Position numbers and translations under genes: made by a program
Part shown: one piece after another, positions 27,837 through 36,968 of the stretch
How the letters are laid out: each line of letters begins with the position of its first letter
Position numbering within the stretch: the first letter of the stretch is position 1
Source of the DNA: a virus
Virus record (IMG/VR): IMGVR_UViG_3300044732_002269
Coordinates: 1-44,513 of that record
Direction: 5' to 3' (one strand)
DNA: 44,513 nucleotides
Notes under the pieces: model-generated
What the model saw: only the letters and a program-made list of their open reading frames with translations
What the model was told of the DNA's origin: nothing
Database searches by the model: none

Positions 27837-30254
27837 ATGTCAACACTAATAGATTTAAGCTTTTTATACCTTAGCGTCGATGATGATAATGGTAGCAACC
27901 CAGGTGGAGTCACTGTGACATATAATGGCACAGATTTTAATGCTCAAAATTTTGTCAACGGGGTATATCAAATAACACAAGAGGTTGTATTTAATGCGGT
28001 AAATAATAATGTGATTCTCCCTATGCATGGATTTGAAAGTGGAGATAAAATTTCATTTGCAACAATAAACAATACTACTGGACTTACAGTTAATGTATTA
28101 TATGATGTAGTGTTAATCCCTTCGGATGACGGTGGACTTATTACTTATGATTTAGGCGAATTTAAATTATCATTAAATAACACACTAGTTGATTTTACTA
28201 CAAATGGAACTGGTACTGTAAAAATAAGATCTAATAGTGGATTTTTTAATTTAGCGAGCGGTCTATTTGATCAAAATGCCTTTGGTTTAGATTTAATACA
28301 AATACCATTTTCTCAGGTTGATATGCAGGTAACTCATGATAGTGGAATACCTTACATATCAAGTATACCAAAAAATGTAGGTCGCTATGACTATACTATA
28401 GTTACTACACTAAAAGGCGATCCAACGTGCAAAGGGTGGTTTACTACGGAATATCATAAACCAGTTCCAACAAACATACCACCTTGGTATGGCCAATCTT
28501 ATAGATCACAAGTTGAATCGCTAAAAGACCCCAGTAAATATTTAACTATATTGCCACTCCCGTTTGAAATAGTGGTTTTAGAAGATGAACGTGCTTATGA
28601 CGGAAAGCCTAAAGGACCAGAATTTGAAACAATTCCAAAATTAATAGAATCTCCTGATCCAAATAACCCAATAAACATACCAGTTAGAGTAAAATATTTT
28701 GGAGAAAAACTAGTTGCACCTCTTTCAGCGCCAATTGAAATAGGAGTCTATACAATTGAATATGAATGTACTGATTTTAATTATGTTGGCAGTGCTACAA
28801 GTACATATACGATTCGCAACTTAACAAATATTGAGGCAGAGACTGCAGCAGCAGAATATCAGGAAAAGGTTGATATATTTAATGAAGCAACTTCTGATAC
28901 TGGAAATGGAAATATTTATGAAGGAGCTTTAGGCGGAATAAGCAGTAGTAGCAGTTTAAGTAATTCAAGTTATGCGTCATCATCAAATGCGATGACGAAA
29001 AAAGAATTTGTTGAGACTGGAATATTAACAATACTTGACAAAGCTGACATACAGGGCTTGGGCACAATAAAAACGCTTGCAGAGTGCGCGCAAAGTTTAC
29101 CTCAACGTTTAATGATATTTGCAGCTGCTAAAATAGCAGCATTTGTTTTAAGTTATATACCAGGGTTAGGCATTATAAAACTATTAACTTCAATAATGGA
29201 GTTGATAGAGATGGTGAAAAAAATAATGGCGCTCATCGAGTTTGTTAAAGAAAACCCATGGGCGGCATTAAATATGGTACTTGAAACTAGCGGTGCATAT
29301 GATGCATTAGGCAAATTAGCAAATGAGCAAATTGCTGCGATACAAGAAAGTTTTCCAGGCATGACTGGTGATGTCGGTCAATTTGTTAAGGATGTCGCAA
29401 ACGGACTTGTTGATATTTGTAATCTTGATATAAGTGGAAATCCAATTGCTACACTTATAAAGGCAGACAACACAAAAACTCCAACTGCAGTTACAAAGTT
29501 TATTCCTGCTACATCACGACAGCCAAGTGAAGCAAAAGCAAAATATGACTTTTTTCAATTTCAATTGCGTGATGCTCTAAATAAAGACACTGATAAACTT
29601 AAAAAAATGTCTGATGAGGGCAATACAGTTGGCGTACAAGAATATGTTTCAATGCTCACTGCAGTTCATGAACTTGCATACAACTATCATGACCGTATTG
29701 CTGAAACAGGAACACCGGTTGGTCTTTTAAATGGATCGACTTCTGATGCATTAAGTTCAGTATATAATGTATTGGGTGAAGCCACAAGCATATTATCAAG
29801 TGTCTATCCAGACTCTACCTCTACGACAGCAACGACGAGTGGCACAACTAAAACTTCAGGCTTTTCTGTAGACTCATTAAATGCCGGACTTGGTTCAATT
29901 GCAAATACAATTGACGGAGTTACTGCAGGATTAAGTTCAATTACAAGTTTTGCAATGGGTGAAACTGGATTCTCCATAACTGCACTTAGAAATGAATTTA
30001 ATTTTGGTGCGAAAGAGATGCTTAAGAAAAATCCATTTTGGTCAAAAGAGACGATTAAAGAATATAATGATCGGGTTAATAGAATAAAATCAGAAATGGA
30101 AAATAATGTAGATGCGATACGCAACAATCCAGCAAACGCAAAAGCTGCCGCAGCTGGATCAGCAACCACTTCAAGTTCAGGTTCTTCTACTGATGGAATT
30201 TCATCACTTATATCATCTGCCAGTTCGTCTCTCAGTTCGTTGATTAGATCATAA
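27837..30254 (+). CDS. Large structural protein with an MBG-like domain
   Basis: 805 residues, no T4 counterpart recognised. Residues 1-190: beta-rich start with repeated Asn/Asp/Gly. Residues about 245-320: Ig-like MBG-type domain (AYDGKPKG, VRVKYFGEKLVAP, IEIGVYTIEYECTDFNYVGS). Residues about 390-480: strongly helical amphipathic region (IKLLTSIMELIEMVKKIMAL). The C terminus is Ser/Thr-rich with another helix and a poly-Ser end. It lies between the spike and gp25, so it is probably a tail or baseplate component or adhesin. Confidence 0.5.
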   Translation: MSTLIDLSFLYLSVDDDNGSNPGGVTVTYNGTDFNAQNFVNGVYQITQEVVFNAVNNNVILPMHGFESGDKISFATINNTTGLTVNVLYDVVLIPSDDGGLITYDLGEFKLSLNNTLVDFTTNGTGTVKIRSNSGFFNLASGLFDQNAFGLDLIQIPFSQVDMQVTHDSGIPYISSIPKNVGRYDYTIVTTLKGDPTCKGWFTTEYHKPVPTNIPPWYGQSYRSQVESLKDPSKYLTILPLPFEIVVLEDERAYDGKPKGPEFETIPKLIESPDPNNPINIPVRVKYFGEKLVAPLSAPIEIGVYTIEYECTDFNYVGSATSTYTIRNLTNIEAETAAAEYQEKVDIFNEATSDTGNGNIYEGALGGISSSSSLSNSSYASSSNAMTKKEFVETGILTILDKADIQGLGTIKTLAECAQSLPQRLMIFAAAKIAAFVLSYIPGLGIIKLLTSIMELIEMVKKIMALIEFVKENPWAALNMVLETSGAYDALGKLANEQIAAIQESFPGMTGDVGQFVKDVANGLVDICNLDISGNPIATLIKADNTKTPTAVTKFIPATSRQPSEAKAKYDFFQFQLRDALNKDTDKLKKMSDEGNTVGVQEYVSMLTAVHELAYNYHDRIAETGTPVGLLNGSTSDALSSVYNVLGEATSILSSVYPDSTSTTATTSGTTKTSGFSVDSLNAGLGSIANTIDGVTAGLSSITSFAMGETGFSITALRNEFNFGAKEMLKKNPFWSKETIKEYNDRVNRIKSEMENNVDAIRNNPANAKAAAAGSATTSSSGSSTDGISSLISSASSSLSSLIRS

Positions 30255-30286
30255 TGTTTGTATAATTTACCGCGTATTATAAATTA

Positions 30287-30294
30287 TATAAATA
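30287..30294 (+). promoter_or_regulatory. T4-type late promoter TATAAATA
   Basis: Perfect box 5 bases before the ATG at 30300. The spacing sets the gp25 start and predicts a leaderless mRNA. Confidence 0.65.
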
Positions 30295-30299
30295 GAAAT

Positions 30300-30731
30300 A
30301 TGAGTAAAACGCTATCGGACTATAATGATTCTAGGTCATCGAATGTGGCTAGAAAAAATTTATATTCCGATATAGACAATAGTTTTGCCATACACCCAAT
30401 TTATAATGACATACGTCCAATTCTTGATATTGATTCAATACGTCAAAGTTTAAAAAATTTGTTGCTAACAAATCAATATGATCGGCTGTTTCAACCAGAA
30501 ATTGCTTCGGACATTCGTGCTTTGCTGTTTGAAAATGCAAACATGTTTACAGAATATGAGCTAAAGGCAAAAATAGAACAGATGATTGACCTCTATGAAC
30601 CACGTATAAGCGACTATGAAGTGACTGTAGTGGACGAGTCTGATCAAAATGCATATCGGGTGGGCATAACTTTTCAAGCATCATACAATTCAACTGCTGA
30701 AATTGTAATATATTTAACACGAGTACGATAA
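30300..30731 (+). CDS. 25: gp25-like baseplate wedge protein
   Basis: 143 residues (T4 gp25 is 132). The start at 30300 (MSKTLSDYND) fits the late box; the longer frame from 30258 would run across the promoter. LYSDIDNSFAIHPIYNDIRP, LLTNQYDRLFQPEIASDIRA and EYELKAKIEQMIDLYEPRIS are the hallmark of gp25, the sheath-polymerisation seed with lysozyme-like topology. It overlaps the gp6 start by one base. Confidence 0.9.
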   Translation: MSKTLSDYNDSRSSNVARKNLYSDIDNSFAIHPIYNDIRPILDIDSIRQSLKNLLLTNQYDRLFQPEIASDIRALLFENANMFTEYELKAKIEQMIDLYEPRISDYEVTVVDESDQNAYRVGITFQASYNSTAEIVIYLTRVR

Positions 30732-32599
30732 TGGAAATTCCTACACAATCAGTAAATGTTACAGAATTAGATTTTGATCAAATCAAGGCTAATCTAATAG
30801 AATATTTCAAGGCTGGAGACAGTCCGTTTAAAGACTGGGATTATGCTGGGTCTGGATTAAATATGTTGCTTGATGTGCTCTCGCATAACACACATTACAA
30901 TGCATTACTCGCGCACATGGCAGTCAATGAAAGTTTTATTGATACTGCACAGTTACGACAAAACGTGGTGTCTGCCGCAAAGTTAATTGGATATACCCCA
31001 CGCAGTTATGCCTCTGCAAAGGCACAAATAAACGTAACTGTAACGCCAAGAAATACATTATTAAATGAATATGTTTTTCCAGTGGGTTCAACTTTTTCAT
31101 CAAATATAACAGACCTTTCAAAAAGTCAAACCTATAAATTTACAAATTTAAATGATATTGTCTGCACAAAAAATTCTAGTGGAGACTTGGTAGCAAATAA
31201 CATTGACATATATCAAGGTACATTCATTAAAAAGAGAATTCAAATAAATTCTACACAAAGTAATAACGAATATATTATAGACGATAAAAATATTGATACA
31301 AGCACGTTAAAAGTAGCGGTATATCAAACTGGACGGTCAGAAATTAACGAAGTATATTCTTTATTTACAGATATTAATAGTGTTGATGACACGACACCAA
31401 TTTATTTCTTATACGAAAACTATAATGGCAACTATGTAATATCATTTGGTGATGGTATATTTGGCAAAAAACCAGATAACTTAAACGTTTTAGAGTTAAC
31501 ATATTTGGTTACTGATGGCGCTGGTGCAAACTCTTCAAATATTTTTTCATACTCTGATTTTTTTGATTCAACTCAACTAACTCGAGTTAGTTTAAATACA
31601 GTTGCACGTGCGGTTGGCGGGTCAGATCGTGAGTCTATTAGTAGTATAAAATATAATGCGCCACTTCAATATGTTTCACAAAATCGTGCAGTGACTGCTG
31701 ATGACTACAAAACATTGGTGCATAGTTATTTAACAAATGTAAAATCCGTAGCTGTGTGGGGAGGCGAAGATAATGATCCACCACAATATGGTAAAGTTTT
31801 TATATCTGCAAAAAAATCGGATTCTTCATCAGTTTTAATGCCAAATGAAAAACAAGGATTGCTGACATATTTAAGTGATAAAAAAGTACTCTCAATATTT
31901 CCTGAAATAGTTGATCCTGAATATGTTGATATTGTGCTTGATGTACTCTTTAAGTATAACCGTAACCTGACTACGCACACAAAAACACAACTTGAAACAA
32001 AGGTTAAAGAAAGTATAGGCGCATTTAATAGTCAATATTTGGAATCTTTTGATGGTGTGTTTCGTCATTCATTTTTATCAAAGACTGTTGATGGAACAAG
32101 TCCTGCAATATTAAATTCACTTATACGAGTGTTTATCTCTAAAAGTTTTACGTTAGTTAGTGGGCAACCACAAAAAATAACAATAAAATTTGGCACATCA
32201 TTAACAGTTGATGATAATATTGCCATTGTAAATTCTACTGGTTGGGATTATGATGGAGTTACATATTATATTGGTGAGGAAGCACATCCAACACTGTCTG
32301 ACATACGCTTGCTGTATGTCTATTATTATGATGCCAATGATAAACCAATTATTCGTAATAAAAATGTTGGTACGCTTACACTGAGTACAGGAGTAATGGA
32401 AATAGAACCGCTACTCGCTGACACTGACACCACAATGATAATAGACGTAATACCACTATCAAATGACCTTGCGCCTAAACGCAATCAACTTATGCGCATT
32501 GATACAACACGCCTAAATGTTTATGGCGAAGTTGACCTAATTGCCGTTGGTGGTTCAAATCGTTCAGTGCAATATAATACATTTAGTAGAGACCGTTAA
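30731..32599 (+). CDS. 6: gp6-like baseplate wedge protein
   Basis: 622 residues (T4 gp6 is 660). N-terminal FDQIKANLIEYFKAGDSPFK, NMLLDVLSHNTHYNALLAHM, NESFIDTAQLRQNVVSAAKL and GYTPRSYASAKAQINVTV are classic gp6/gpJ wedge motifs. The middle has IYFLYENYNGNYVISFGDGI and the C-terminal half the QNRAVTADDYKTLV block. It forms the iris ring of the baseplate with gp25, gp53 and the gp7 counterpart. The order 25-6-(7)-8 is conserved here. Confidence 0.9.
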   Translation: MEIPTQSVNVTELDFDQIKANLIEYFKAGDSPFKDWDYAGSGLNMLLDVLSHNTHYNALLAHMAVNESFIDTAQLRQNVVSAAKLIGYTPRSYASAKAQINVTVTPRNTLLNEYVFPVGSTFSSNITDLSKSQTYKFTNLNDIVCTKNSSGDLVANNIDIYQGTFIKKRIQINSTQSNNEYIIDDKNIDTSTLKVAVYQTGRSEINEVYSLFTDINSVDDTTPIYFLYENYNGNYVISFGDGIFGKKPDNLNVLELTYLVTDGAGANSSNIFSYSDFFDSTQLTRVSLNTVARAVGGSDRESISSIKYNAPLQYVSQNRAVTADDYKTLVHSYLTNVKSVAVWGGEDNDPPQYGKVFISAKKSDSSSVLMPNEKQGLLTYLSDKKVLSIFPEIVDPEYVDIVLDVLFKYNRNLTTHTKTQLETKVKESIGAFNSQYLESFDGVFRHSFLSKTVDGTSPAILNSLIRVFISKSFTLVSGQPQKITIKFGTSLTVDDNIAIVNSTGWDYDGVTYYIGEEAHPTLSDIRLLYVYYYDANDKPIIRNKNVGTLTLSTGVMEIEPLLADTDTTMIIDVIPLSNDLAPKRNQLMRIDTTRLNVYGEVDLIAVGGSNRSVQYNTFSRDR

Positions 32600-32601
32600 G
32601 T

Positions 32602-35004
32602 ATGCTTTTAAGTATAGCAAATTCGCGCCCGCGTAATATAGAATCAATACAAACCGAAAGTTTGTATCCAGATTCTTTAAAAGAGTCTGCGAGCAATCTT
32701 ATCAATTTTATTGAGCGCTATTATGAGCACCTAAATCGTACTGGTTTGCCGTCAAATGAAATTGCTGCCATTACTCGCGAAAAAGATATTGATATTGTAT
32801 CCGATAAATATCTAACCCAAATACAAAGCCTAATTGCACGCAATATTCCAAATTCTCGTGTGCTTGATAAAGTCACTCTCTATCGCGTTATTATACAATA
32901 TTATCATACACGCGGTTCGGAAGACAGCATACACACATTTTTCAAACTTTTCTTTGACGAAATTGTAAGCATATTTTACCCTAAAAATTACCTATTTGAC
33001 TTGTCAGGCGGCAGCGGTCGTTGGGCCCCAATTGACATACCATCATTACGTACATCACGCACAAACCCAAATAAAAATACACTATTAGTAGTTTCTGACT
33101 ATAGGATTGGACCATTTCCAAGTTCAAATCCCGGACCGTATACTGTTACGTTAAGTGCTTTTTCAGAAGATCTTTGGACTTATGGCAGAGTAGAAAAGTC
33201 ATTTAATCTGCCATATATACAAAAAGTTAATGTTGCCACTGAAGGAGCAGATCCTGTTTATCGTTGGGTCTATCGCTATAAGGATGAATTTGAGTTATAC
33301 AGCACAAATGACACGCCTTGGCCAGATGAAGCAACTTGGGACGTCTTTGCGCGCAACATTGAATATACCGAAGATGATGGTACAATAGACACACAAAATA
33401 TAGAGTATAGTAGGTTAACTATAACTCCCATAGTTCCATCTACAGACACAGAAGAAATACTTGATGAGTCTGGTAAAGTTTTAGTTGATGAGTCTATTAC
33501 AAACAACGAAATAATTACTGAAAAAATAATTACTCTTGGTGATGATAGTATAGACATTTCAGTTTTTGGTTTAGAGACTGAAGAGGGCACGGCAAATTAT
33601 ATATTAACTCAAAAAGGACTGCCTCCTGAAGACAATGGTATTGTCACAGAAGAAGCGGGCGGCTCAACATATGCAGTTAACACTTCAAATGTCGAGTATG
33701 CTCATATATTTAGCGTAACGGCAAGCCCAGAATATACATCTAAAATTGGTGACCTTATACATTCATTAGAAGATGATCCAACCCCAACAATTTATCGCTG
33801 TGAAGACCTGGATCCAATTCTATGGAGTGTAATTCCAAGTGATGAAGATGTATGGACATATTCTGATAACAAATCATTTGCTTCTAATCTATATAAGTTG
33901 CATGACGGTTATTATTGGCAAAATTATTCATATGAAATCAAAAGTGAGTTACCATATGATGAGTGGGGTGATGATTATTTGCGGTTTGTACACCCTTCTG
34001 GGTTAAAACTATTTAGTGCTATAATCTTTGAATTTATTGCTCGTAGTGAATGGTACGATATTATTGACTATGTCGTTCGCAAACCACAGGAAAGTTATTC
34101 ATGGCTAAATGCATATCATCCTCCAGTACTCGGCTATCATAGCCCTCGTAGTCAACCAGGTTGGTTGACAGCAAACGAAAGACTGCTAACAATTATACTT
34201 ACAAGACTGCTAGATCGCAACGCGCCGGAGTCTCTAGTACGTATGGTTCAACTTGCCCTTCGCATATTTGCAATTAATGCCAATTACAGAGACAAGGTAG
34301 TCTATGAAGACTATCAACGTTGGATAAAATTCTTTGATCCAAACGAACTAGTCTCTGGCTTTTCACACAAGACTATTGCTCAGGCAAGTGCGCCATACAC
34401 ACCAAATGCTGATCGACTGTTTAGTAATATATCAAGTTTTATAACATTTAAAGTACTCGATCTTTCATACTATCCATGGTTTTATAGTGAATTAATTCAA
34501 CTTGACCCAACATATGAAGACACGGACCCAGAATATGATGAAGCAGTCGTCGAATCTTTTGATATAACTATGGAAACCTATATGAATAGTACTCTTGAAG
34601 ACAAAGAGGCATTGATATATAGATATCCATTTGAAAGTCAAGATGATAATACATTTATAACTGAAAACGAAGAAAGTGTGTTTAAGACCGAGGGACAAAC
34701 ACATATACAATCCGCGTCAATCACGTCAAATAAGTCTACGCTGATTGCAGGACAATCTATACGATTCTATATTAACACTGCATTTATACGAGACAATACA
34801 GAATTATATTATACTGTAGACGGAAATAATATTTTATCAACTGGTGGAAGTTTTGTAGTTAAAAACAATTCTGGATATTTTAGATTTATACCAATTTTAG
34901 ACACAAATCCTGAATTACCTGTTACATTTACAATTTCAATACGACGTGGTAACAATGATGGTCCAATATTAGTTACAAGTGCAGCAATAACAATAACAAT
35001 ATAA
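32602..35004 (+). CDS. Baseplate wedge protein in gp7 position
   Basis: 800 residues. N-terminal LINFIERYYEHLNRTGLPSN, KDIDIVSDKYLTQIQSLIAR and RVIIQYYHTRGSEDSIHTFF are a conserved block of marine T4-like phages in a protein between gp6 and gp8. T4 gp7 is 1032 residues; I cannot show homology, so gp7 is inferred from position. Residues about 230-400 form an acidic Glu/Asp/Thr-rich region that looks like an insertion. The C-terminal 100 residues look like a beta sandwich (VKNNSGYFRFIPILDTNPEL). Confidence 0.55.
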   Translation: MLLSIANSRPRNIESIQTESLYPDSLKESASNLINFIERYYEHLNRTGLPSNEIAAITREKDIDIVSDKYLTQIQSLIARNIPNSRVLDKVTLYRVIIQYYHTRGSEDSIHTFFKLFFDEIVSIFYPKNYLFDLSGGSGRWAPIDIPSLRTSRTNPNKNTLLVVSDYRIGPFPSSNPGPYTVTLSAFSEDLWTYGRVEKSFNLPYIQKVNVATEGADPVYRWVYRYKDEFELYSTNDTPWPDEATWDVFARNIEYTEDDGTIDTQNIEYSRLTITPIVPSTDTEEILDESGKVLVDESITNNEIITEKIITLGDDSIDISVFGLETEEGTANYILTQKGLPPEDNGIVTEEAGGSTYAVNTSNVEYAHIFSVTASPEYTSKIGDLIHSLEDDPTPTIYRCEDLDPILWSVIPSDEDVWTYSDNKSFASNLYKLHDGYYWQNYSYEIKSELPYDEWGDDYLRFVHPSGLKLFSAIIFEFIARSEWYDIIDYVVRKPQESYSWLNAYHPPVLGYHSPRSQPGWLTANERLLTIILTRLLDRNAPESLVRMVQLALRIFAINANYRDKVVYEDYQRWIKFFDPNELVSGFSHKTIAQASAPYTPNADRLFSNISSFITFKVLDLSYYPWFYSELIQLDPTYEDTDPEYDEAVVESFDITMETYMNSTLEDKEALIYRYPFESQDDNTFITENEESVFKTEGQTHIQSASITSNKSTLIAGQSIRFYINTAFIRDNTELYYTVDGNNILSTGGSFVVKNNSGYFRFIPILDTNPELPVTFTISIRRGNNDGPILVTSAAITITI

Positions 35005-35007
35005 ATA
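35000..35007 (+). promoter_or_regulatory. T4-type late promoter TATAAATA
   Basis: Perfect box 6 bases before the ATG at 35014. It overlaps the last codons and stop of the previous gene. Confidence 0.65.
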
Positions 35008-35013
35008 ATAGAT

Positions 35014-36048
35014 ATGCCAGATATTAAATTTTCACAATTAGAAGTTGTAACTGCGGCGGCAGCAAATGATTCTGTACCAATTATTGACGCCTCTAACCCA
35101 CTTATGTCAGAAAATGGCAGTAATGCAATTATATCTATAGGTGATCTTGCAGATTCATTGTTTGACGGACTTAGTGATGGTGCATTGAGCAGTGCCAAGA
35201 TTCAAACAAACCCCACATTTACTGGTAATGTCACACTGCCAGCCACTACGACTATTGGCAGTGTGACTGGTACTGAAATAAGCTTTTTGTCAGGATTGAG
35301 AGATAATATACAATCTCAACTTGATGGTTTTACTTTTGGCGGTCTAACTAGTACAGAAATAGGTTACCTCAGTGGAATAACGTCTAGCGTTCAAACACAG
35401 TTAAACTCTAAAGCGCCCCGTGAGTCTCCTACATTCACTGGAACGGTGTCTGGTATTACCGCCACTATGGTTGGGCTCAGCAATGTAGACAATACAAGTG
35501 ATGCAAGCAAACCTGTTTCAACTGCAACGCAAACAGCATTAAACTTAAAAGCGAACCTCGCAAGTCCAACATTTACTGGAACTGTAGCTGGTATTACAGC
35601 AACTATGGTAGGACTGGGCGCTGTCACAAATGAAAGCAAGGGCACGATGTTTAGCAGTCCTACCTTTACAGGGACTCCGCTATCAACGACGGCGAGCGCT
35701 GGCACAAATACCACACAAATTGCTACGACAGCCTTTGTGCAATCTGAAATAATTAATAGTTATAACAACATATTAGAAATATCCACATCTACGCTGACTC
35801 TTAGCAGCACTCATTATAATAAATATGTGCGTCTTTCAAATGCGGGCGCTATAACTATTACACTACCTGTTTTATCGTCAGCTCCAGTAGGAACTACAAT
35901 TACATTTAGACGCAACACTGGAGCAGGTTCATTGACGCTAACTGCAGCAAATGGTGTTACAGTTAATAATAATGATGCCGCAACTGTGCTTGCTGGTGAA
36001 GTGTGTGCGATAAAAAATATAAGTAGCAATACTTGGGACTTTATTTGA
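35014..36048 (+). CDS. Tail fibre protein with repeated segments
   Basis: 344 residues. The N terminus (DIKFSQLEVVTAAAANDSVP) is a probable attachment domain shared in style with the genes at 36969 and 38292. The shaft repeats (PTFTGTVSGITATMVGLSNV and DNTSDASKPVSTATQTALNL) are typical tail-fibre repeats. The C-terminal 90 residues (SNAGAITITLPVLSSAPVGT) are a distal beta domain. The shaft modules recur at DNA level in the two later fibre genes. The stop TGA is followed one base later by the FGE-fold gene. Confidence 0.75.
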   Translation: MPDIKFSQLEVVTAAAANDSVPIIDASNPLMSENGSNAIISIGDLADSLFDGLSDGALSSAKIQTNPTFTGNVTLPATTTIGSVTGTEISFLSGLRDNIQSQLDGFTFGGLTSTEIGYLSGITSSVQTQLNSKAPRESPTFTGTVSGITATMVGLSNVDNTSDASKPVSTATQTALNLKANLASPTFTGTVAGITATMVGLGAVTNESKGTMFSSPTFTGTPLSTTASAGTNTTQIATTAFVQSEIINSYNNILEISTSTLTLSSTHYNKYVRLSNAGAITITLPVLSSAPVGTTITFRRNTGAGSLTLTAANGVTVNNNDAATVLAGEVCAIKNISSNTWDFI

Positions 36049-36049
36049 T

Positions 36050-36949
36050 ATGTTATTTTCTGCAATTAAAAGAAAGCGCCGTCGACGTAATAACGGAGGT
36101 AATGGAGGAGCAAATGCGTGGGCTTTCATTCCACAGGGGGCCTTCACGATGGGGGACTCGTTGGATGGCATGCTTAATGCTCCAATCCGCACAGTGACCT
36201 TGGATGCTTTCTATATGGGCAAATATGAAGTGACTAAGGCTGAGTGGGACGAGGTGCGCACTTGGGGCTTGAACAATGGTTACACAGATCTCGCTGCAGG
36301 CAGCGGCAAGGCCAACAACCATCCCGTGCAGTCGATTACTTGGTACCAGATGGTGAAGTGGTGCAATGCCCGTAGCGAGAAGGAGGGGCTCACGCCCGTG
36401 TATTATACCAACGACGCGCAGACCACGATCTATAAAACTGGTAATGTAGATGTGACTAATGCGCAAGTAAATTGGAGTGTGAATGGCTACCGTCTGCCGA
36501 CAGAGGCAGAATGGGAAAAGGCGGCGCGTGGAGGCTTGAGTGGTAAGCGTTTTCCTTGGGGCGACACGATCAGCCACAGCCAAGCGAATTATTATGCAAA
36601 CAGTAGCTACAGCTACGACTCCAGCGGCTCAGTGAACAATTTCCATCCGACCTATTCGACAGGATCGATCTACACTTCGCCCATTGGAGCCTTTGCCGCC
36701 AATGGCTACGGCTTGTATGACATGGCAGGAAATGTATCGGAGTGGTGTTGGGATTGGATTGGGGCATACGCGACAGGCAGTCAGACCAATCCACGTGGAC
36801 CTACTTCAGGTACAATTCGTGTATTACGTGGCGGTAGTTGGACGTCTAATGATGGTCCTAATTACAGTCGTGTTGCAGTACGTACGGCTGGCGGTCCCAT
36901 TGTTACGAATACTGACATAGGATTTAGAGTTGTCCGCAACACAATATAA
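36050..36949 (+). CDS. FGE-sulfatase (SUMF1) domain protein, possible variable receptor-binding protein
   Basis: 299 residues. FIPQGAFTMGDS, FYMGKYEVTKAEWDEVRTWG, NHPVQSITWYQMVKWCNARS, GYRLPTEAEWEKAARGG, YGLYDMAGNVSEWCWDW and RVLRGGSW...R.A.R...IGFRVV are the full motif set of the formylglycine-generating/C-type-lectin-like fold. The two active-site Cys of true FGE are not clearly present, so it is probably a binding protein. It is G+C-rich (34 of 60 bases at 36121-36180) between A+T-rich fibre genes, suggesting transfer. Its C terminus has the layout of a diversity-generating-retroelement target. Confidence 0.8.
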   Translation: MLFSAIKRKRRRRNNGGNGGANAWAFIPQGAFTMGDSLDGMLNAPIRTVTLDAFYMGKYEVTKAEWDEVRTWGLNNGYTDLAAGSGKANNHPVQSITWYQMVKWCNARSEKEGLTPVYYTNDAQTTIYKTGNVDVTNAQVNWSVNGYRLPTEAEWEKAARGGLSGKRFPWGDTISHSQANYYANSSYSYDSSGSVNNFHPTYSTGSIYTSPIGAFAANGYGLYDMAGNVSEWCWDWIGAYATGSQTNPRGPTSGTIRVLRGGSWTSNDGPNYSRVAVRTAGGPIVTNTDIGFRVVRNTI

Positions 36950-36954
36950 TTCTA

Positions 36955-36962
36955 TATAAATA
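36955..36962 (+). promoter_or_regulatory. T4-type late promoter TATAAATA
   Basis: Perfect box 6 bases before the ATG at 36969, just after the FGE-fold gene. Confidence 0.65.
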
Positions 36963-36968
36963 TCGTAT

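Noticed and set aside
30258-30299. Upstream start for gp25
   Set aside because: The extra 14 residues are not gp25-like and span the late promoter; 30300 is 5 bases after TATAAATA.
36050-36949. Calling the FGE-fold protein an active formylglycine-generating enzyme
   Set aside because: The paired active-site cysteines are not evident and the gene sits among tail fibres, so a binding role is more likely.
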